The notes under the pieces are model-generated. The model saw only the letters and a program-made list of their open reading frames with translations. It made no database searches and had not been told where the DNA came from. 8,790 bases of DNA from Pseudomonadota bacterium (lineage in GTDB: Bacteria > Pseudomonadota > Alphaproteobacteria > Rhizobiales > Devosiaceae), in contig JAEWHZ010000062.1 of NCBI GenBank assembly GCA_023387585.1, forward strand, positions 1-8,790. Reading direction: 5' to 3'. Numbering within the stretch: the stretch's first letter is position 1; the number at the start of each line of letters is the position of its first letter. Positions 4,752-8,790 of this stretch are shown here, one piece after another. Made by a program: the position numbers and the translations under genes.

Positions 4752-6158
4752 TCAGGGTCCTATATAGATGGGATTGCCCAGCGCGCGGCGGATGGGCTGT
4801 TCGGCGAGATCGGCGCCCTTGAGCTGCCAGGGCAGTTCGCGCCCGTCGAGCGCGGCGGTGAATTCGGCGAGCAGCATCTCGCGGCCGGCGGCGGCGATGA
4901 TTTCGGCGCGGACGAATTTCTGCGGGGCCGCGACGGGGATGGTGCGGGTCCAGTCGTCGGCATCGATCTCGATGTCGGCGATGGGGCCGGTGGCGTCGAT
5001 CAGGGCCAGACGGTCGCCCTTGGCACCACGCACGATGACGGTGAGCTCGGAGAGGTTTTGCACGGCGCCGCCCATGACAATGTCGCCGGCGCGGAGTTCG
5101 AGATGCGGGCCGGTGGGGCTTTCGGTGACGTAGCCGAGGCCGGATTTCATGGCGGCGAGCACGGCGTCTTCCGACAGTTCGGGCAGGAACAGCACCGTGG
5201 TCGGGCGCGCCAGCACCAGCGGGCCTTCGGGCAGCAGGCGGTCGGGCTGATGGTAATCGGAGCCGCCGATGGCGGAGATTCTGAGGCCGGCGGCCAGGCG
5301 CTGTTGCCAGCGCTGGAGCGACACCCAGTTCCACGCCATCCAGGTCGACTGCCACACCTCCTGGCAGTCGGCGGCGGGGAAATCATAGTCCCAGGGGATG
5401 GTCGGCTTGTCGTGGTTGATCGACAGCAACCCGCCCTTGTCGTGCACGAGGCGTTCGAGCACATGCGCGTCGGACGGTTTCGTCATGCGGAAGTCGATCC
5501 AGTCGTCGACGCCGAAGACGTTGGCGTGGCCGACAGCGGTGGTGATCTCCATGGCGCGCACGAAGACCAGCTCGGGCGTGCTTTGCGGGTGGAAATAGCG
5601 CCGCTGGGTGATGGTGTTGTGGTCGGCGATGGCGAGGAAATCGAGCCCGGCCTGCCTCGCCGCCGCATGCAGCAATTCCGGGCTGCCGCGCGCGTCGGAA
5701 TGAAAGGTGTGGCAATGGAGGTCGCCGCGATACCAGCCGGCGCCGTGGCGCACCGGGAAGGTGCGGGCCGGCTGCGGTTCGACGCCGCGCGGCGCGGCAT
5801 CGAGCGTGATGGTGACGCTGATTTCGGCGCCCGCCTCGGGGACTTTGTAGAGTCCGAGGATGACGGTCCAGCGCCCCGGCGGGATCGGGCCGTGCACATA
5901 GCCGGGCGTCGCATCGTCTGTGGCGATGAAGAAATTTTCCCGCGCGCCGCCGCTCCAGCCGCGGAAGCCGTCTGCCGTGGGATAGCCGGTGTCGCGCGGA
6001 TCGAAGGCGCCGAGGTCGATGACGCAGTCCCCGGCCTTGGGATAGGCCAGCGTCACATCGATGCGCGTGGTGCCCAGCGGCACCTCGAAGGGGATGTAGA
6101 AATAGGGGTTTTCGGCCTGGTCGGCGCGGGTGACGCAGGCCGTGACGGTGCGGCTCAA
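4752..6158 (-). CDS. PHP-domain metallohydrolase, CehA/McbA-like
   Basis: A 468-residue cytoplasmic protein without a signal peptide. Residues 1-140 look like a beta-sandwich. Residues 140-345 are a PHP domain with 'YRGDLHCHTFHSD' (H148, H150, D155), 'AIADHNTIT' (D179, H180), E204 (AMEIT), H211 (GHANVFG), H249 (INHDKP) and 'GGSDYH' (D301, H303). These give the full metal-binding set of a PHP phosphoesterase or hydrolase. About 350-468 is another beta-rich domain. This arrangement fits the CehA/McbA family, whose known members hydrolyse carbamate, ester or phosphoester bonds. The start is TTG at 6158, overlapping the ATPase stop as TTGA; GGGGA upstream is a suitable ribosome site, and no other start precedes the first domain. 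Placement inside a sugar ABC transporter operon suggests it cleaves the imported compound (inference). The substrate is unknown. Confidence 0.85.
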   Translation of the reverse strand: MSRTVTACVTRADQAENPYFYIPFEVPLGTTRIDVTLAYPKAGDCVIDLGAFDPRDTGYPTADGFRGWSGGARENFFIATDDATPGYVHGPIPPGRWTVILGLYKVPEAGAEISVTITLDAAPRGVEPQPARTFPVRHGAGWYRGDLHCHTFHSDARGSPELLHAAARQAGLDFLAIADHNTITQRRYFHPQSTPELVFVRAMEITTAVGHANVFGVDDWIDFRMTKPSDAHVLERLVHDKGGLLSINHDKPTIPWDYDFPAADCQEVWQSTWMAWNWVSLQRWQQRLAAGLRISAIGGSDYHQPDRLLPEGPLVLARPTTVLFLPELSEDAVLAAMKSGLGYVTESPTGPHLELRAGDIVMGGAVQNLSELTVIVRGAKGDRLALIDATGPIADIEIDADDWTRTIPVAAPQKFVRAEIIAAAGREMLLAEFTAALDGRELPWQLKGADLAEQPIRRALGNPIYIGP

Positions 6159-7264
6159 GCCTCGTCCCCCACCGCCGGGATACGGTTGCCGGCGCCGTCG
6201 AACAGGTGCACGTGCTCGGGCGTGAAGCTCAGGATCACCGTCTCGTCGAGCGCCAGATGCTCGTCGGTGAAGATGCGGGCGGTGACGCGCGCGCCCTCGC
6301 CGCGATCGATGGTGACGAGGCTTTCCGGGCCCATGTTCTCATTGGCGAAGAGCGGGGCGGCGATGGTGTTTTCATCGCCCGGCGCGGCGATGGAAAGATG
6401 CTCGGGGCGCACGCCGAGCGTCAGCTTGCCGCCCGAGGCGAGGGCCTTGCCGATGCCGTCGCTCATGGCGAGCGGGGCGATGGCGAGGCCCTCCGCGTTG
6501 AGCGCCAGTTTTCCGTCCGCCTGCGCGCCTTCGACGGCGACGAGGTTCATCGGCGGGTTGCCGACGAAGTTGGCAACGAACGTGGTGGCCGGGCGGCGAT
6601 AGATCTCGATGGGCGAGGCGTATTGCACGATGCGGCCGTGGTCCATGACGGCGATGCGGGTGGCGAGCGCCATGGCCTCGGCTTGGTCGTGGGTGACATA
6701 GACCGCCGTCATGCCCATGTCGCGCTGGAGGTGATTGAGGAAGCCGCGCGCTTCGAGGCGCAATTTGGCGTCGAGATTGGAAAGCGGCTCGTCGAACAGA
6801 TAGACCTTGGCCGGGTAGACCAGCGCGCGGGCCAGCGAGGTGCGCTGCTGCTGGCCGCCGGAAATCTGGCTCGGCAGCCGGTCGAGCAGATGCCCGATCT
6901 TGAGCACGTCCGCCACTTCCCTCGCGCGGCCATGGCGCTTGGCGACGGCCTCGCCGCGCACCTTGAGCGGATAGGCGATGTTGTCGGCCAGGTTCATGTG
7001 CGGATAGAGCGCATAATCCTGGAACACCATGGCGATGTTGCGGTCCTTGGGGTGCAGGTGCGTCACCTCCTCGCCGCCGATCAGGATCTGCCCGGCGGTC
7101 GGGGTCTCGAGGCCGGCGATCATGCGCAGCGAGGTGGTCTTGCCGCAGCCCGAGGGGCCGAGCAGGCACACGAACTCGCCGTCACCGATGTCGAAGCTGA
7201 CATCGGACACGGCGGTGAACTCGCCAAAACTCTTGGTGACGTTTCTGAACTCGACAGATGCCAT
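6155..7264 (-). CDS. Carbohydrate ABC transporter ATP-binding protein, UgpC/MalK type
   Basis: A 369-residue ATPase with all nucleotide-binding motifs: Walker A GPSGCGKT (36-43), Q-loop at Q82 (VFQDYALYPHM), signature ISGGQ (134-138, Ile in place of the usual Leu), Walker B VYLFDEP (154-160, catalytic E159), D-loop SNLD and switch H192 (VTHDQAEAMAL). Residues from about 235 form the OB-like regulatory domain typical of MalK/UgpC proteins, including 'GVRPEHL' (284-290). It would sit on the cytoplasmic face and energise the two permeases encoded upstream. The ATG at 7264 lies 6 bp after the MalG-type permease stop, and its own stop overlaps the PHP gene start by 4 bp. In this family the ATPase does not reveal the substrate; glycerol-3-phosphate is not implied by the UgpC-like name. 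Confidence 0.95.
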   Translation of the reverse strand: MASVEFRNVTKSFGEFTAVSDVSFDIGDGEFVCLLGPSGCGKTTSLRMIAGLETPTAGQILIGGEEVTHLHPKDRNIAMVFQDYALYPHMNLADNIAYPLKVRGEAVAKRHGRAREVADVLKIGHLLDRLPSQISGGQQQRTSLARALVYPAKVYLFDEPLSNLDAKLRLEARGFLNHLQRDMGMTAVYVTHDQAEAMALATRIAVMDHGRIVQYASPIEIYRRPATTFVANFVGNPPMNLVAVEGAQADGKLALNAEGLAIAPLAMSDGIGKALASGGKLTLGVRPEHLSIAAPGDENTIAAPLFANENMGPESLVTIDRGEGARVTARIFTDEHLALDETVILSFTPEHVHLFDGAGNRIPAVGDEA

Positions 7265-7270
7265 GAAAGA

Positions 7271-8101
7271 TCAAGCCTTGATGCCGCCGAAGAACCGGAA
7301 GCCGAACTTCCAGCTCACGAACAGGTAGAGCGCGATGACGGGCAGCGAATAGATCAGCGAATAGGCCGCCAAAAGCGTCACGATGGGTGTGCCCGCCTCG
7401 GAATAGAACGAGTAGATGGCGACCGAGGCCGGCATGTTCCTGTCCGAGCGCAAGAGGATGAAGGGGATGAGGAACGAGCCCCAGATGTTGACGAAGCTCC
7501 ACACCACGATGACGACGATGCCCGGACGGATGACCGGCAGCGCGACGTCGAAGAAGGCTTGCACCGGCGAGGCGCCGGCCACCATGGCGCTTTCCTCGTA
7601 GGATTTGGGGATGGAGTCGATGAAGTCCCTGAGGATGAACATGGCCGTGGGCAGCAGCCCGCCGGCGAAGGTGAGGATGACCGCGACATGCGTATCCATC
7701 AGCCCGGCGGCGGAGATGATCAGAAAGATCGGCACCATGGCCGCCGAGCCCGACACCACCGAGGAGAACAGCAGCAGGGTGTAGGTGACGGCGCCCTTGC
7801 CGGGGATCATGGAGCGCGACAGCGCATAGGCGGCGAGCGTCGCCGCGCCGCCGATCAGGATGACGCCGCCGATGGCCTGGATGAAGCTGTTCCACAGCGC
7901 CTGCACGGCGTAGGAATTGCCGAACACCGTGAAGAAGTTGGACAGCGTCCACGGGTCGGGCACGGCGAGGCCGAGCTCGGCGCGGGCGTTGAAGGGCGCG
8001 AAGACGAACCAGATCAGCGGCAGGGCGAAGACGGCGCCGATCAGCGCGGCGAGCGCGGAAAAGGCGATGCGACCGAAGAAGGCGGGAAGGGTCAGCCTCA
8101 T
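7271..8101 (-). CDS. Carbohydrate ABC transporter permease, MalG type
   Basis: A 276-residue inner-membrane protein with about six hydrophobic segments, the first near 12-35 and others near 75-95, 105-130, 138-158, 193-215 and 243-265. The EAA loop that docks to the ATPase is at about 166-194: 'YEESAMVAGASPVQAFFDVALP' in outline, with the conserved E, A, G-A and L-P positions. The C-terminal 'FRFFGGIKA' is typical of MalG-type permeases (CUT1 family). The start at 8101 overlaps the MalF-type stop by 4 bp (ATGA) and begins a protein of ordinary MalG length. The same frame stays open upstream to 8383 only as a shadow of the neighbouring gene. It forms the transmembrane pore together with the upstream permease. 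Confidence 0.94.
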   Translation of the reverse strand: MRLTLPAFFGRIAFSALAALIGAVFALPLIWFVFAPFNARAELGLAVPDPWTLSNFFTVFGNSYAVQALWNSFIQAIGGVILIGGAATLAAYALSRSMIPGKGAVTYTLLLFSSVVSGSAAMVPIFLIISAAGLMDTHVAVILTFAGGLLPTAMFILRDFIDSIPKSYEESAMVAGASPVQAFFDVALPVIRPGIVVIVVWSFVNIWGSFLIPFILLRSDRNMPASVAIYSFYSEAGTPIVTLLAAYSLIYSLPVIALYLFVSWKFGFRFFGGIKA

Positions 8102-8790
8102 GTTTTGGGTGCCTTCTTGCGTCCGATGCTCAGATAGACGAGCGCGAAGGCCAGGTTGATGAGCATCATGATCACGCCCACCGCCGCGCCCTTGCCGAAC
8201 TGGAAGTCCTGGAAGGCGACGCGGTAATTGTAGATCGACACCAGTTCCGTGCGGTAGCTCGGCCCGCCATTGGTCAAGAGGAACGGCGTGAAGGTGTTGA
8301 ACGTCCACATGGTGATCAGGATGAGGTCGGTGACGATGTGGCCGCGGATCAGCGGCAGGCCGATGTCGCGGAATTTCTGCCACGAGGACGCGCCGGCCAC
8401 GTCCGCCGCCTGGAAATAGCTCGGCGGGATCGACGAGAAGGCCGAGTTGAACAGCATCATCGAAAAGGCGGCGCCGCGCCAGGTGTTGAACACGACGATG
8501 ACCCAGAAGGGCTGATCGAGCAGAAAGTCGCCCGGCGGCAGGCCGAGCGAGGTCAGGATCATGTTGAGCGTGCCCTGGTCGCGGTCGAGAAAGGCGAACC
8601 AGGCAAAGCCGATCACAACCTCGGGCAATATCCAGGCGGCGATGACGAAGGTCTCGGTGATGCGCTTGACGGTGGGCGGCACGGTCTGGATCAGCCAGGC
8701 GAGCAGCAGGCCGAGCAGCGCCTGCCCGATCAGCGCCGAGGCGAGGACGAATTGCGTCGTCAGGATCAGCGAGAAGCCGAACTGGCCGCG
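8098..8790 (-). CDS. Carbohydrate ABC transporter permease, MalF type (5' end cut by right edge)
   Basis: 230 codons plus the stop are visible, and the frame stays open to base 8790, so the N-terminal third (first membrane segments) is missing. Hydrophobic segments lie near the visible residues 5-34, 47-68, 93-115, 152-172 and 203-222. The EAA-type loop is at about 121-149 (YFQAADVAGASSWQKF, Gln where Glu is usual). It is followed by 'TNGGPSYRTELVSIYNYRVAF' in outline, the MalF-type hallmark near the last segments. A GTG at 8682 is not the start: coherent membrane sequence continues upstream of it. It pairs with the MalG-type permease, with which it overlaps by 4 bp. The periplasmic substrate-binding protein expected for such a system is not in the window and probably lies further right. 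Confidence 0.93.
   Translation of the reverse strand, partial: RGQFGFSLILTTQFVLASALIGQALLGLLLAWLIQTVPPTVKRITETFVIAAWILPEVVIGFAWFAFLDRDQGTLNMILTSLGLPPGDFLLDQPFWVIVVFNTWRGAAFSMMLFNSAFSSIPPSYFQAADVAGASSWQKFRDIGLPLIRGHIVTDLILITMWTFNTFTPFLLTNGGPSYRTELVSIYNYRVAFQDFQFGKGAAVGVIMMLINLAFALVYLSIGRKKAPKT

Noticed and set aside
6206..8137. Long plus-strand open frame of over 600 codons opposite the transporter genes
   Set aside because: It lies antisense to three well-supported genes with clear motifs, its translation is rich in His/Asp/Gly/Arg with no fold-like pattern, and long antisense frames are expected in high-GC coding DNA.
8102..8383. In-frame upstream extension of the MalG-type permease
   Set aside because: It is a His/Pro/Arg-rich shadow of the MalF-type gene, and the ATG at 8101 gives the standard permease length and an ATGA overlap.

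Overview
The window is high-GC DNA whose gene content, codon choice and transporter style fit an alphaproteobacterium, probably Hyphomicrobiales (Rhizobium, Devosia and similar). That placement is inferred from protein flavour alone; no rRNA or other marker is present. It looks like an accessory carbohydrate or organic-acid catabolic locus: two convergent operons with a toxin-antitoxin module where they meet.

Left part (1-3198). A GntR-family regulator (minus strand, N-terminal part only, running off the left edge) is divergent from a plus-strand operon of three metabolic genes. These are two different enolase-superfamily (mandelate racemase/muconate lactonizing) proteins and a MaoC-like hotdog protein. 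The 66-bp divergent intergenic region holds an imperfect direct repeat with a 21-bp period, a candidate operator. The first enolase-like protein keeps the KxK motif and three metal ligands but appears to have lost the His-Asp dyad. The second has the complete mandelate-racemase residue set. The MaoC-like protein keeps the catalytic-type Asp but not the His at its usual place.

Middle (3199-3908). An AT-rich 44-bp spacer carries a good sigma70-like promoter with overlapping repeats. It drives a toxin-first RelE/ParE-XRE toxin-antitoxin pair. The toxin start lies so close to the promoter that its own transcript would be leaderless or nearly so. The antitoxin 3' end overlaps the last gene of the opposing operon by 14 bp.

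Right part (3895-8790, all minus strand). Reading in transcription order from the right edge: a MalF-type permease (5' end cut off), a MalG-type permease, a UgpC/MalK-type ATPase, a CehA/McbA-like PHP-domain metallohydrolase and an IolE-like TIM-barrel sugar isomerase/epimerase. The genes overlap by 4 bp or are separated by 2-6 bp, so this is one tightly coupled operon. No substrate-binding protein is visible; it would be expected just beyond the right edge.

Together the locus suggests (inference) import of a sugar or sugar-acid conjugate, cytoplasmic hydrolysis by the PHP enzyme, isomerisation or dehydration by the TIM-barrel enzyme, and further dehydration or cycloisomerisation by the enolase-superfamily enzymes under GntR control. 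The substrate cannot be named from sequence. No CRISPR array, tRNA, rRNA, insertion sequence or phage gene was seen. All gaps between genes are under 70 bases, so there is no long non-coding stretch.
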